From Peribacillus butanolivorans (GTDB taxonomy: Bacteria > Bacillota > Bacilli > Bacillales > DSM-1321), in assembly GCF_001273755.1 (NCBI RefSeq), contig NZ_LGYA01000001.1, forward strand, positions 2,524,260-2,559,729: a DNA stretch of 35,470 bases, in the 5' to 3' direction. Positions 17,740-26,343 of the stretch are shown here, in pieces; positions within the stretch are counted from its first letter, which is position 1; each line of letters starts with the position of its first letter. The position numbers were made by a program, and so were the translations under genes. The notes beneath the pieces are model-generated. The model made no database searches. It was given only the letters and a program-made list of their open reading frames with translations, and was not told where the DNA came from.

Positions 17740-18990
17740 TTACACAGTAATTGGTTGTTGAAATAACGGATAAATATCACAAATTCCTTTGGTTGTTTCT
17801 TTTGCTTTCTTAAGAACGTCTTTATCTCCTTTACTCTTTAGAACAGCTGAAATCACTTCACCGATTTTCACCATTTCATCCTGCTTCATGCCTCGAGTTG
17901 TTAAAGCTGCTGTTCCCATTCGGATACCACTCGTAACAAATGGCTTTTCTGGATCATATGGAATCGTATTTTTATTAGCGGTGATGCCTGCTTCTTCTAA
18001 TAATTTCTCTGCTTCTTTTCCTGTTAAATTCCACGGACGTAAATCTAAAAGAACAATATGATTATCTGTTCCTCCAGAAACAAGAGCTGCACCTTTATTT
18101 TTTAATGTTTCACTAAGTGTTGCAGCATTTTCAATGACTTGTTTCGCATAGTCCTTAAAGCTTGGTTGTAATGCTTCGTTGAAAGCGACCGCTTTTGCTG
18201 CAATAATGTGCATGAGAGGGCCGCCCTGAATTCCTGGGAACACAGATTTATTAATCGATTTGATAATCTCTTCATCGTTTGTTAAAACGATACCCCCGCG
18301 AGGCCCTCTCAATGTTTTATGAGTAGTACTTGTCACAACATCTGCATATGGGATTGGGGATGGGTGAAGACCGGCCGCTACCAGCCCTGCTATATGAGCC
18401 ATATCCACCATAAGTTTTGCTCCAACTTGATCAGCAATTTCTCTAAATCGTGCAAAATTAATGGTTCTTGGGTAGGCACTTGTCCCTGCAATAATCAATT
18501 TTGGTTTTTCTTTCTTTGCGATAGCTTCCAACTCATCATAATCAATTAATTGGGTATCTTCTCTAACTCCATAAGACACAACTTCAAACCATTTTCCTGA
18601 AACACTGACTGGACTTCCATGAGTTAAGTGGCCGCCATGTGAAAGGTTCATTCCCATTACTTTATCACCAGGCTGAAGCAGTGCGAAAAATACTGCGAAA
18701 TTTGCTTGTGCACCCGAGTGAGGCTGAACATTTGCATATTTGGCACCAAACAGCTTTGTTAAGCGCTCAATAGCTGCTTGTTCTGCCACATCGACAAATT
18801 CACATCCGCCATAATAACGTTTTCCTGGATAACCTTCTGCATATTTATTCGTCATTACACTTCCCATTGCTTCTAATACATCTTGGCTGACGAAGTTTTC
18901 TGATGCAATCAACTCTAAGGTTTGATGCTGACGATTTTGCTCGTTTCTGATAGCTTGAAAAATGATTGAATCATTTTGCTGTAAACTCAT
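17740..18990 (-). CDS. glyA: Serine hydroxymethyltransferase
   Basis: This PLP enzyme interconverts serine and glycine with tetrahydrofolate. Landmarks are [33 protein letters not shown], the PLP lysine in [13 protein letters not shown] and [13 protein letters not shown]. It is 416 aa, full length. It is the first gene behind a tandem glycine riboswitch and cre box, so here it is likely run in the direction glycine plus methylene-THF to serine for catabolism, probably in addition to a housekeeping glyA elsewhere. AGGGGGAG precedes the ATG. Confidence 0.97.
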   Translation of the reverse strand: MSLQQNDSIIFQAIRNEQNRQHQTLELIASENFVSQDVLEAMGSVMTNKYAEGYPGKRYYGGCEFVDVAEQAAIERLTKLFGAKYANVQPHSGAQANFAVFFALLQPGDKVMGMNLSHGGHLTHGSPVSVSGKWFEVVSYGVREDTQLIDYDELEAIAKKEKPKLIIAGTSAYPRTINFARFREIADQVGAKLMVDMAHIAGLVAAGLHPSPIPYADVVTSTTHKTLRGPRGGIVLTNDEEIIKSINKSVFPGIQGGPLMHIIAAKAVAFNEALQPSFKDYAKQVIENAATLSETLKNKGAALVSGGTDNHIVLLDLRPWNLTGKEAEKLLEEAGITANKNTIPYDPEKPFVTSGIRMGTAALTTRGMKQDEMVKIGEVISAVLKSKGDKDVLKKAKETTKGICDIYPLFQQPITV

Positions 18991-19071
18991 TTGTACTCCC
19001 CCTTGAAAATTTTTGTATTAAAGGTTTGTTGCATAGCTAGTGACTACGAAACACTACCCTTTTTTGCGCAC

Positions 19072-19128
19072 AAAAAAGAACAGAGAAGGGTAGCTTAGCT
19101 TAGCTTTCTCTACCCTTCTCTGTCCTTT
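19072..19128 (-). terminator. Riboswitch expression-platform terminator (glyA leader)
   Basis: AAGGACAGAGAAGGGTAG pairs with CTACCCTTCTCTGTTCTT across a short loop and is followed by a T run. The 5' arm overlaps the 3' side of the second aptamer (CTCTCAGGTAAAAGGACAGAG), so glycine binding can sequester it and allow readthrough, the standard ON-switch logic. Confidence 0.85.
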
Positions 19129-19318
19129 TACCTGAGAGTTTAACCCTTTTTATATTAATAGGGCCTTTCCCCTTTGGTGGCGTACTACTTTATACGCGCT
19201 CTCCAGAGGTGCGTCCAGTTGTGGTTCCATCTACCTGAGAGATTTGTTCCAAGGGTCTTTTTGGAACTTGCTCCTTCGGTGGCGTGTCGCATTGCACTCT
19301 CCCACAACCGTCATTCGC
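19118..19318 (-). ncRNA. Tandem glycine riboswitch upstream of glyA
   Basis: Two glycine aptamers follow each other on the minus strand. Aptamer 1 has GGGAGAGTGC, CACCGAAGGAGCAAG and ATCTCTCAGGTA. Aptamer 2 has CTGGAGAGCG, CCACCAAAGGGGAAAG and AACTCTCAGGTA. The short linker and shared pattern match the cooperative tandem class. A strong terminator follows, so glycine should switch on the glyA-sda-gcv genes. Confidence 0.95.
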
Positions 19319-19342
19319 TCATATTGAATTTTTATTATATTT

Positions 19343-19371
19343 AGAATAATTGGTAGAAATAAGATTGTCAA
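19343..19371 (-). promoter_or_regulatory. Sigma-A promoter of the glycine operon
   Basis: TTGACA (-35, 19371-19366) is separated by 17 nt from TATTCT (-10, 19348-19343). A perfect TATAAT lies 9 nt further down but without a -35 box at normal spacing. The start of transcription would be near 19336, about 18 nt before the first aptamer. Confidence 0.65.
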
Positions 19372-19379
19372 GATTTTCT

Positions 19380-19393
19380 TGTAAGCGTTAACA
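19380..19393. promoter_or_regulatory. cre box (CcpA operator) before the glyA promoter
   Basis: TGTAAGCGTTAACA fits the cre consensus TGWAANCGNTNWCA at every position. Its centre is about 50 nt before the predicted transcription start, 8 nt upstream of the -35 box. Sites at that distance can mediate activation by CcpA (as for ackA), whereas repression is also possible. Confidence 0.7.
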
Positions 19394-19535
19394 TTATTTT
19401 TTTGAAAATTCTTACTTTATGAATGTCACATTATGGTCGTCCAGATTACTCACGGCTGCTTTTATCATCGTTTTTTTGCAAGTTGACTATTTTGGTAAAG
19501 TTAATAGTAGGTCACTGACTTTTGTCCGTTGCCTC

Positions 19536-20924
19536 TTAATTTTCCGCTACCTCTCCCTGATTCGACTGATCCGCATGATTTGCCTTCGTTTTCTGCATCT
19601 TATAAATCGCAATCAGCGAAATAAACCAAACAGGAGTTACGAACAAGGCAACACGAGTATCTTCCGAAAGTGCAAGCACAACAAGTACGAACGCTAGGAA
19701 AGCAAGGATCAAGTAATTAGAAATTGGATAAAGTGGTAATTTAAATTTGTTCATTTTCGCTAGATCTGGCCTTGTTTTGCGGTATTTCAAATGACTGATG
19801 ACAGTAATTCCCCAAATAAAGATGAAACATACTGTAGAAATACTTGTAATTAACGTAAATACTCCTTCTGGCATTAAATAGTTCAACACAACGGAAGTTA
19901 GAATGACGACAGTTGAAAAGGCCAATGCATTGGAAGGTACTTTACGGGCATTAAGTTTTGCAAATGGCACAGGTGCATTTTTATCTTTGGCAAGTGAGTA
20001 TATCATCCGGCTTGTACTGAAGATTGCGCTGTTACATGCCGAAGCAGCCGATGTTAGGACGACAAAATTGACGATACCAGCAGCTGCAGCGATACCAACA
20101 GCCACAAATACTTGGACGAATGGGCTTTCCGATGGGATGATTGCGTTCCACGGATAAACACTCATAATGACAATAAGTGCGCCAATGTAGAAAATTATAA
20201 TCCGAATAGGAATATTATTGATTGCTTTTGGGATAACTTTCTCTGGATCTTCTGTTTCACCTGCTGTAAGTCCTACAAGTTCAATACCAACAAACGCAAA
20301 CACTACCATCTGGAATGAGAGGATAAATCCATTTATTCCATTTGGGAACATACCTTCGTGGCTCCATAGATTCGTGAAACTGGCTGCGCCTGAATCTGTG
20401 GAAAAGCCTTTAATAATCATGAAAATACCGATAACAATTAGTGCTAGAATAGCGATAACTTTAATTAATGCGAACCAGAATTCCATTTCGCCAAAAAGTT
20501 TTACAGTTGCTAGATTCATAAATAGCAAAATGACAAGCGCAATTAAACCCGGCATCCACTGTGGTACGGAGGGAAACCAATACTGGGTATAAAGACCAAC
20601 TGCTGTTAAGTCGGCCATTGCAATTGAAATCCAGCAAAACCAGTAGGTCCAGCCAGTAACAAATGCTGCCATATTACCTAAATAGTCTCTTACAAAGTCA
20701 ACAAAAGAATGATAGTTCAAATTAGATAAGAGTAGTTCTCCAAGAGCGCGCATGATTAAAAAACAAATGACGCCTGTTATCAAGTAAGCAAATAATATTG
20801 ATGGTCCTGCTAAATGAATAGATTTTCCTGCCCCAAGAAATAATCCCGTTCCGATTGCCCCACCAATAGCGATGAGTTGTACATGTCTGTTTTTTAGGCC
20901 TCTCTCCAACTTTTGTTCCTGCAT
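19536..20924 (-). CDS. APC-family amino acid permease, CycA-like (glycine/alanine/D-serine)
   Basis: This is an amino acid/proton symporter of the APC superfamily with about 12 transmembrane segments. The N-terminal LKNRHVQLIAIGGAIGTGLFLGAG and the AFVGIELVGLTAGETEDPEKVIPKAI motif are diagnostic of the AAT subfamily that contains CycA, AapA and GabP. I prefer the ATG at 20924 to the GTG at 20936, since GGGAG then has room. Control by its own tandem glycine riboswitch makes glycine the likely substrate; alanine and D-amino acids are known substrates of relatives. Glycine import followed by the adjacent cleavage operon makes functional sense. Confidence 0.88.
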   Translation of the reverse strand: MQEQKLERGLKNRHVQLIAIGGAIGTGLFLGAGKSIHLAGPSILFAYLITGVICFLIMRALGELLLSNLNYHSFVDFVRDYLGNMAAFVTGWTYWFCWISIAMADLTAVGLYTQYWFPSVPQWMPGLIALVILLFMNLATVKLFGEMEFWFALIKVIAILALIVIGIFMIIKGFSTDSGAASFTNLWSHEGMFPNGINGFILSFQMVVFAFVGIELVGLTAGETEDPEKVIPKAINNIPIRIIIFYIGALIVIMSVYPWNAIIPSESPFVQVFVAVGIAAAAGIVNFVVLTSAASACNSAIFSTSRMIYSLAKDKNAPVPFAKLNARKVPSNALAFSTVVILTSVVLNYLMPEGVFTLITSISTVCFIFIWGITVISHLKYRKTRPDLAKMNKFKLPLYPISNYLILAFLAFVLVVLALSEDTRVALFVTPVWFISLIAIYKMQKTKANHADQSNQGEVAEN

Positions 20925-21007
20925 ATGATTTCCCACTCCCTAATTTCCAAATAATTGAATAATAATATTCCGATAAAATTTTGACATATTATTATTCAAT
21001 CCAACAA

Positions 21008-21022
21008 AGAAAACGCTTACAA
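21008..21022. promoter_or_regulatory. cre-like box in the permease leader
   Basis: Read on the minus strand TTGTAAGCGTTTTCT matches the looser cre consensus WTGNAANCGNWNNCW throughout and TGWAANCGNTNWCA at 13 of 14 positions. It lies about 85 nt before the permease start and downstream of the riboswitch terminator, where bound CcpA would act as a roadblock. The surrounding leader (20937-21230) holds no other feature I trust. Confidence 0.5.
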
Positions 21023-21249
21023 TTTTAATATAATAATACTCAATATGTTGCTGATAAATATTCTGGTTCTGGTGCAAACCTCGAAATAATCTACCAAGCT
21101 TTTGAAAAGATAAAGGTATTGCATTCAACCTATTGCAGATTCTCTCTAAGGTAAAAGTTGTAGTCAGGAAAATTGAAAAGAAAGACTCATTCTTTAATAA
21201 ATTTCATAGCACAATCCTCCTTTTTCGTTTGTGCTATCTTTCCCAGCAT

Positions 21250-21300
21250 AAAAAGGGCAGAGGAAAGATAGGTGTTCTCCTATCTTTCCTCTGTCCTTTT
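21250..21300 (-). terminator. Riboswitch terminator (permease leader)
   Basis: GGACAGAGGAAAGATAGG pairs with CCTATCTTTCCTCTGCCC around a 6-nt loop and is followed by a T run. The stem is almost perfect over 18 bp. As in the glyA leader the 5' arm overlaps the 3' end of the second glycine aptamer. Confidence 0.85.
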
Positions 21301-21457
21301 ACCTGAGAGTTTAACTCCTTTGGTGGCTCATAGCTCTCTCCAGAGACGCGTCCTATTGTGGTCCTTTTACCTGAGAGATTGATACCCAATTTTTTAGGAA
21401 TTGCCCCTTCGGTGCTAAACAATACGTTTAGTCTCTCCCACAATTATCATCCGCTGA
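21288..21457 (-). ncRNA. Tandem glycine riboswitch upstream of the CycA-like permease
   Basis: Aptamer 1 shows TGGGAGAGAC, GCACCGAAGGGGCAAT and AATCTCTCAGGTAAAAGG. Aptamer 2 shows CTGGAGAGAG, GCCACCAAAGGAG and AACTCTCAGGTAAAAGG. Aptamer 2 has a very short variable arm. A terminator follows, so glycine is predicted to switch the permease on. Confidence 0.94.
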
Positions 21458-21480
21458 TATAGAATTGTATTAACAGTTGT

Positions 21481-21509
21481 ATAATAAATGGTTCTAATGG
21501 AAATTTCAA
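21481..21509 (-). promoter_or_regulatory. Sigma-A promoter of the permease transcript
   Basis: TTGAAA (21509-21504), 17 nt, then TATTAT (21486-21481). The start would be near 21474, a few bases before the first aptamer. Confidence 0.65.
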
Positions 21510-21749
21510 CAAATATCTGAAAAAACTTTATTTTCAGAATTTTAAATGTAGAGATAGAGCTTTCTGACAGTTCATAAATTATATGCCCATAGTACCCCAA
21601 GTAAATTGTGAATTGAATAGGAGTAGATTGCTTTTTACAGTCGATAAACACCGTTCATAATAGTGTACTTTTACAAACAACTTATACCTTTCAAATATAC
21701 ATTACAGAGGATGCTATCTAGATAAAAGCATCCTCTGTTTACGTAATCA

Positions 21750-21858
21750 TTATGATTGGAAATCATAAAGAAAAACCTCCAATTCAATACCGAAGTTATC
21801 TTTAATGTGCTTAATAGTTTTAGTCACCTTTTATCCAATCTTGAATAGTTTTCATCAT
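21750..21858 (-). pseudogene. Small ORF with probable frameshift, unknown
   Basis: Behind GGAGGAG an ATG opens MMKTIQDWIKGD and stops. One base over, the frame continues as TKTIKHIKDNFGIELEVFLYDFQS to a stop at 21750. Joined, the two give a protein-like peptide of about 37 residues. It follows the SMR pair by 64 nt. The 100 nt beyond it carry a hairpin GAGGATGC/GCATCCTC near 21707-21740 that could end the transcript. I do not recognise the peptide. Confidence 0.3.
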
Positions 21859-21922
21859 TCTTCTCCTCCATAGGTATCGTACCTTTTTTCTTTATCTACT
21901 TATTGCCATTTTAACCCTGACC

Positions 21923-22243
21923 TTAATGTCCAGAAGTCATTTTAATACCTACAGCCCCTGCAATAATACACATAATAAATAGGGTCAATCTTAAACTTTT
22001 AGGTTCATTAAAGAAGATCATTCCTGCTAAAACAGTTCCAACAGAGCCGATACTGGTCCATATTGCATAGGCAGTCCCCACTGGAATAGAAGTTAATGAC
22101 AAAGAAAGAAAATAAAAGCTTAAACTCCCAAAAAAAAGACACGCTACAGAGGGAAGCAATTTTCTAAACCCGTCTGCACGTTTCAGGCTTATAACACTAC
22201 CAATCTCGGCAAATCCGGCAATTAGAAGAAAAAACCAAGCCAT
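21923..22243 (-). CDS. SMR-family efflux subunit (second of a pair)
   Basis: This four-helix small multidrug resistance protein of about 106 aa starts MAWFFLLIAGFAEIGSV, with the essential membrane Glu in the first helix, then IPVGTAYAIWTSIGSVGTV in helix 3. I start it at 22243 because AGGGGATG lies well placed; an ATG ten codons upstream behind AAAGGAA is also possible. It follows the other SMR gene by about 40 nt, and such pairs (YkkC/YkkD, YvdR/YvdS) form heterodimers. Substrate not shown by sequence: guanidinium-like or quaternary cations. Confidence 0.85.
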   Translation of the reverse strand: MAWFFLLIAGFAEIGSVISLKRADGFRKLLPSVACLFFGSLSFYFLSLSLTSIPVGTAYAIWTSIGSVGTVLAGMIFFNEPKSLRLTLFIMCIIAGAVGIKMTSGH

Positions 22244-22283
22244 TGAATCATCCCCTAACCTTGTATAAATCATATCATTTCCT

Positions 22284-22613
22284 TTAATATTTAGGTTGTG
22301 CTGGATTGATTTTTATTCCAATTATCCCCAATATCATTAAAGCCATAAAAAATACTTTCAGTGGATTAATGGTCTCTCCCAAAAAAAGCATCCCAATTAC
22401 TACTGTTCCCACCGTTCCTAATCCAGTAAAAATGGCGTAACCAGTTCCTAAGGGAATTGAATGTAAAGCTTTTGAAAGTAAAAAGAAACTAAAGATTATA
22501 ATAACTACCGTTACTATACTAGGTATAATTTTGGTGAATCCGTGAGAATATTTAAGACCTATCACCCAGACGATTTCCAAAAGTCCTGCCATTATGATAT
22601 ATATCCATGCCAT
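22284..22613 (-). CDS. SMR-family efflux subunit, Gdx/SugE-like
   Basis: The 109-aa, four-helix protein begins MAWIYIIMAGLLEIVWVIGL and continues KYSHGFTKIIPS, very like E. coli SugE (Gdx), a guanidinium/proton antiporter. The Glu in helix 1 is the shared proton and substrate site. GGTAYAVWTG of Gdx is GTGYAIFTGLG here. It starts 29 nt after the HAD gene and precedes the partner subunit, so the three may be one transcript. No guanidine riboswitch can fit in the 29-nt gap. Confidence 0.87.
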   Translation of the reverse strand: MAWIYIIMAGLLEIVWVIGLKYSHGFTKIIPSIVTVVIIIFSFFLLSKALHSIPLGTGYAIFTGLGTVGTVVIGMLFLGETINPLKVFFMALMILGIIGIKINPAQPKY

Positions 22614-22642
22614 TTTATCGCTCTCTCCTTCGGCATTGACAC

Positions 22643-23515
22643 TTATTTTTGAACCACGAAGTTCTCCAAATATCGATAAATCGCATAAGCTACCCCATTC
22701 TCATCATTTTTAAGGGTTGTCGTTGTACAAACAGCTTTTATGACATCTTTCGCATTTCCCATCGCTACGCTGTATCCAACTTTCTGGAACATGGATAAAT
22801 CATTGTTGCTGTCCCCGATTGCCATAGCCTGATCTAAGGAGCCATTCATCAAAAAAGCCAATTTTTCAAGGGCCATTCCTTTTGAAGCTCTTTTACTAGT
22901 CATTTCAATGTTGTGATCAGCAGATGAAACAACCATCAACTCATCAAACTTTTTGAATTGTCTCCATGCTTCCTCTAATTTCTTTTTATCAAAAGAACAT
23001 GCTAATATGTTATAGAATTCTTCCTCCTGTTTTAAGATATCATGATAGTTTTCGACTAAAACATATCCAAACTGGTCAAATTGCCTTTCCGCTACTTCAA
23101 CTAATTCTTTCATATCTGTATTCAAATCGGCGCTTTTCAAACTTTTAATCTCATTATGGAAATGTTCTCTTCCCTTTTTAAGCGTATAAATAGCTTTATC
23201 AGTAAACACTTCGTAATAATAATTCCGTTCATCTAACCATTGGAGAATAGATTCGACACGATCTTTAGTTATCGTAATAGAAGAAATGCACTTTCCGCTT
23301 TTGGAATGAGTGGTTGCACCATTTGTCCCGATTACAAATGGGGAAATCCCGGATTTTTCACAAATTTTTTGAACGTCAAAATAAGCCCGTCCTGTTGAAA
23401 TAACTACTTCAAAGCCTCTATCTTGGGCATATTGAATCGCCTTTATATTTTCTTCACTAATTTCATTCTGGTCGTTTAATAATGTTCCGTCTAAATCTAT
23501 CGCAATGAAACTCAT
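22643..23515 (-). CDS. Cof-type HAD-superfamily hydrolase
   Basis: This is a HAD phosphatase of the Cof (IIB cap) subfamily, 290 aa. Motif I is IAIDLDGTLLN (both Asp present), motif II VVISTGR, motif III the Lys in ASKGMALEKL and motif IV AIGDSNNDLSMF. Members hydrolyse sugar phosphates, pyridoxal phosphate or flavin phosphates, and the substrate cannot be told from sequence. It follows the DeoR gene by 132 nt. DeoR regulators and HAD phosphatases often share operons where the effector is a phosphorylated compound. Confidence 0.9.
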   Translation of the reverse strand: MSFIAIDLDGTLLNDQNEISEENIKAIQYAQDRGFEVVISTGRAYFDVQKICEKSGISPFVIGTNGATTHSKSGKCISSITITKDRVESILQWLDERNYYYEVFTDKAIYTLKKGREHFHNEIKSLKSADLNTDMKELVEVAERQFDQFGYVLVENYHDILKQEEEFYNILACSFDKKKLEEAWRQFKKFDELMVVSSADHNIEMTSKRASKGMALEKLAFLMNGSLDQAMAIGDSNNDLSMFQKVGYSVAMGNAKDVIKAVCTTTTLKNDENGVAYAIYRYLENFVVQK

Positions 23516-23647
23516 GCTATATAGCCCCTTTTCTCATTCTATCTATTAAATTCCCTTTCTAGCTTTTATACCTGCTATCAATAAAAATCCAATCAAAATA
23601 GAGAGAGAACTCCCTCATCCATCTCGATATTTCCTTTTATGGATTGA

Positions 23648-24430
23648 CTATGCTTGAATCCAATTGATCTCCTCTAATTTTGAATGATTTCTCCATTCCT
23701 CTGGAAATGGTTGCTCGCAGACAATCACATCGACTTTTTCTAGAGGACAAACTTTACTAAATGTGTCGACACCAATTTTAGAGTAATCCGTTAGCAATAT
23801 AACTTGCTTTGATACCTCGACCATCTTGCGTGATACTAATGTTTCATGTAAATGATAATTACTAACCCCACTTTGAATGGAAACACCACCAGCTGAAATG
23901 AACGCTTTATCAATATTAAATTGATTTAACATTTGTTCAGTGAGACCGCCGCTTATAGATTGATGCTTTGGATCAATTTGACCTCCTAGTAATAGAATTT
24001 GTCCTGTAAACTTATTTTCATTGAGCAATTCGGTTAACACAGACGACACAGGAAGAGAATTGGTTAAGATCGTAATGTCTATTTTATTTTCGATACACTT
24101 CGCAAATTCAAGCATGGTTGTCCCTACATCAATGGCAATCACATCTCCGTTAGAAATGAGTTCTACTGCTTTTTTCCCAACCTTGATTTTCGCTTCTTGA
24201 TTCACTGTTGTACGCTGTGTAAATGGAGGCTCCTCAAATTCAAAGACTATTTTAATCGCTCCACCGTAAACCCTCTTTAAAAGTCCTTTATCCTCTAATA
24301 TCATCAAATCGCGTCGAATCGTTTCCTCTGAAACATTAAATTGATCAACTAATTCCATAACTTTTACTTTTCCCATTTTGTTAAGTTCTTTTAAAATTTC
24401 ATTCTTTCTTTCTTCAGGCAAAACAGACAT
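23648..24430 (-). CDS. DeoR-family transcriptional regulator
   Basis: An N-terminal winged helix (about 6-57) carries the family signature VSEETIRRDLMILEDKGLLKRVYGGA. The C-terminal DeoRC sensor domain (about 75-235) has AIDVGTTMLEFAK and ILTNSLPV, as in GlpR and related regulators that bind phosphorylated ligands. It is 260 aa, full length. It begins 27 nt after the ABC ATPase and probably controls this operon. A tandem 10-bp repeat at the operon promoter (29280-29299) is a candidate operator. Confidence 0.92.
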   Translation of the reverse strand: MSVLPEERKNEILKELNKMGKVKVMELVDQFNVSEETIRRDLMILEDKGLLKRVYGGAIKIVFEFEEPPFTQRTTVNQEAKIKVGKKAVELISNGDVIAIDVGTTMLEFAKCIENKIDITILTNSLPVSSVLTELLNENKFTGQILLLGGQIDPKHQSISGGLTEQMLNQFNIDKAFISAGGVSIQSGVSNYHLHETLVSRKMVEVSKQVILLTDYSKIGVDTFSKVCPLEKVDVIVCEQPFPEEWRNHSKLEEINWIQA

Positions 24431-24457
24431 ATTCCTTCCCCCGTGATCATTAATAAT

Positions 24458-25471
24458 TTATAAAATAATGCATTCTTTCTTCGGTACAAGGATATGAACG
24501 CGTGCTCCTTGCTCAAACATTTCCCCTCGGTGGTGAAGATAGTCTACAAGGAAAGCGGACTCATCTGTTTCTACTTCATATCTTAAAACATTCCCTGTCA
24601 TAGAAACATCTTTAATAACCCCTTTAATTCCCCAGTTCTCTTGTAAATCCAAGCTATCCTCACCAGCAGAAACTAATTGTAAAACTTCAGGACGAATGGC
24701 GACTTCATTCCCTTTTAATTCTGTGCTGCGAACAAGTTTATGGAAAACTTCCATATTACAAACATTATAATTTCCGATAAATTTTGCAACAAATGTATTG
24801 ACTGGAGAAGTATAAATTTCTGATGGAGAACCGGATTGTACAACTTTTCCTTTATTCATGACAAAAATTCGATCAGACATCGTCATTGCTTCTTCCTGAT
24901 CATGAGTAACAAAAATAGTTGTAATATCTAATTCTTTCTGTATTCTCTTTAATTCTTTTTGCAAGCTTTTTCTAATTTTAGCATCCAATGCGCTTAACGG
25001 CTCATCCAAAAGCAGTACTTTCGGCTCCATGACAAGCGCACGGGCAAGAGCAACCCTCTGCTGTTGTCCACCAGATAATTGATGAGGATACGACTCTTCT
25101 TTTCCTATCAAATCAACCATATCAATCATATTTTTCACTTTTGATTTAATATTTTTTACCTTCTTCATTTTAAGCCCGTACGCGATATTGTCAAAAACGC
25201 TCATATTTGGGAAAAGCGCATAAGACTGAAAAACCATACCGACTTCACGCTGACGCGGTGATAAATTAGTAATATCTTTTCCATCAATTAAGATTCTTCC
25301 TACATCAACACCTTCAAGCCCCGCAATGGAACGTAATAATGTACTTTTCCCGCATCCGCTTTGCCCAAGAAGTGTAGCAAATTCTCCTTTTTTTAATGTT
25401 AAAGAAATGTCATTTAGAACGACTTGATTTTCATACCCCTTAGTCACTTGATCGATGGTTACATAGTTCAT
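24458..25471 (-). CDS. ABC transporter ATP-binding protein (PotA/FbpC-like)
   Basis: The ATPase of a binding-protein-dependent importer, 337 aa. Walker A is LLGQSGCGKSTLL, the signature LSGGQQQRVALARAL, Walker B VLLLDEPLSALD and the switch His in FVTHDQEEAM. A C-terminal TOBE-like region follows residue 240. It overlaps the upstream permease by one nt. The family covers spermidine/putrescine, iron(III), thiamine, glycerol-phosphate and 2-aminoethylphosphonate systems, and it serves the two permeases next door. Confidence 0.94.
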   Translation of the reverse strand: MNYVTIDQVTKGYENQVVLNDISLTLKKGEFATLLGQSGCGKSTLLRSIAGLEGVDVGRILIDGKDITNLSPRQREVGMVFQSYALFPNMSVFDNIAYGLKMKKVKNIKSKVKNMIDMVDLIGKEESYPHQLSGGQQQRVALARALVMEPKVLLLDEPLSALDAKIRKSLQKELKRIQKELDITTIFVTHDQEEAMTMSDRIFVMNKGKVVQSGSPSEIYTSPVNTFVAKFIGNYNVCNMEVFHKLVRSTELKGNEVAIRPEVLQLVSAGEDSLDLQENWGIKGVIKDVSMTGNVLRYEVETDESAFLVDYLHHRGEMFEQGARVHILVPKKECIIL

Positions 25472-26343
25472 TACTTTTCACCTTCTATAGCAGTATTTTT
25501 ATTACAGTGTTGTTTTTTAAAAAATGAAAGAATTCGCTTCTTATTTGACACGACAGGATTTTTTTCGTTTCTAAACGTAAGTTTTAATACAATCCCCGTT
25601 AAAAGTAAAATCATTGAATAATAAGTAATAACAATTGCACTTGTTAAGTGACCACTGCTGTTTAGTTTGTCGGCAAGATAAATTTGAATGGTTTCAAATC
25701 GGCCCCCTACAAGCAAATTAGCAAAAGCAAACTCACTAAATAAAAGAGCGACTGATAATAAGGTAGACACTAAAATACCAGATATAATATTTGGAAACAC
25801 CACTGTGCGAAACGACTGGAATTTTGTAGCACCCAGTAATTCAGCTGCATCAACAAGCTGCACGGCATTAATCGTACGAAGACTGCTACGAATACCTTGA
25901 TACATAAATGGCAGAATCGTTATGAAATAGGCACCGATTAAAATCCAAGGTGTTCCGGCAATTTGAATCGGTCCATCTGAATATACCTTGATTAATCCTA
26001 CAGCTCCAACAATGGGAGGAATTCCATAAGGAAGCATAGCTGCTGCTTGAAGTAATCCTTCCCATTTACTGAAATATACCGTGATGATAAAGATAGTCGG
26101 AAGCATAATAACAACACTAAGACCTACAGACATGACAATTAAAAACAGCGTTCGTCGAAAAGCATCATAAAACCGTTCATCTTGAAATAATTCAATATAC
26201 CAATCCATTGTATAACTCTCAGGTAAAATGGTATGATCCCATTTACCGGCAATCGAGAATAAAAATGTTCCTACAAGCGGAATTAATAAATATATAACTA
26301 GTAACCCAACAATCACTTTATGAAAAGTCAATGAAGATTTCAT
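25471..26343 (-). CDS. ABC transporter permease (second subunit)
   Basis: A membrane subunit of 290 aa with about six transmembrane segments and the cytoplasmic EAA-type loop LVDAAELLGATKFQSFRTVVFPNIISG that contacts the ATPase. It is of the BPD_transp_1 (PotC/ThiP half) type. It overlaps the first permease by 4 nt and the ATPase by 1 nt, so the set is tightly coupled. The C-terminus is a basic tail rich in Lys and Asn. Confidence 0.92.
   Translation of the reverse strand: MKSSLTFHKVIVGLLVIYLLIPLVGTFLFSIAGKWDHTILPESYTMDWYIELFQDERFYDAFRRTLFLIVMSVGLSVVIMLPTIFIITVYFSKWEGLLQAAAMLPYGIPPIVGAVGLIKVYSDGPIQIAGTPWILIGAYFITILPFMYQGIRSSLRTINAVQLVDAAELLGATKFQSFRTVVFPNIISGILVSTLLSVALLFSEFAFANLLVGGRFETIQIYLADKLNSSGHLTSAIVITYYSMILLLTGIVLKLTFRNEKNPVVSNKKRILSFFKKQHCNKNTAIEGEK

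Noticed and set aside
20940..21128. 62-codon minus-strand frame just before the permease
   Set aside because: Weak ribosome binding site, biased AT-rich content and overlap with the cre-like box. It is part of the permease leader and more likely untranslated.
21415..21651. 78-codon minus-strand frame before the permease riboswitch
   Set aside because: It covers the promoter and the start of the first aptamer, so it is not a gene.
22643..23515. HAD gene as phosphonoacetaldehyde hydrolase (phnX)
   Set aside because: It has the Cof-type IIB cap and motifs; the PhnX cap with its Schiff-base lysine is not seen.
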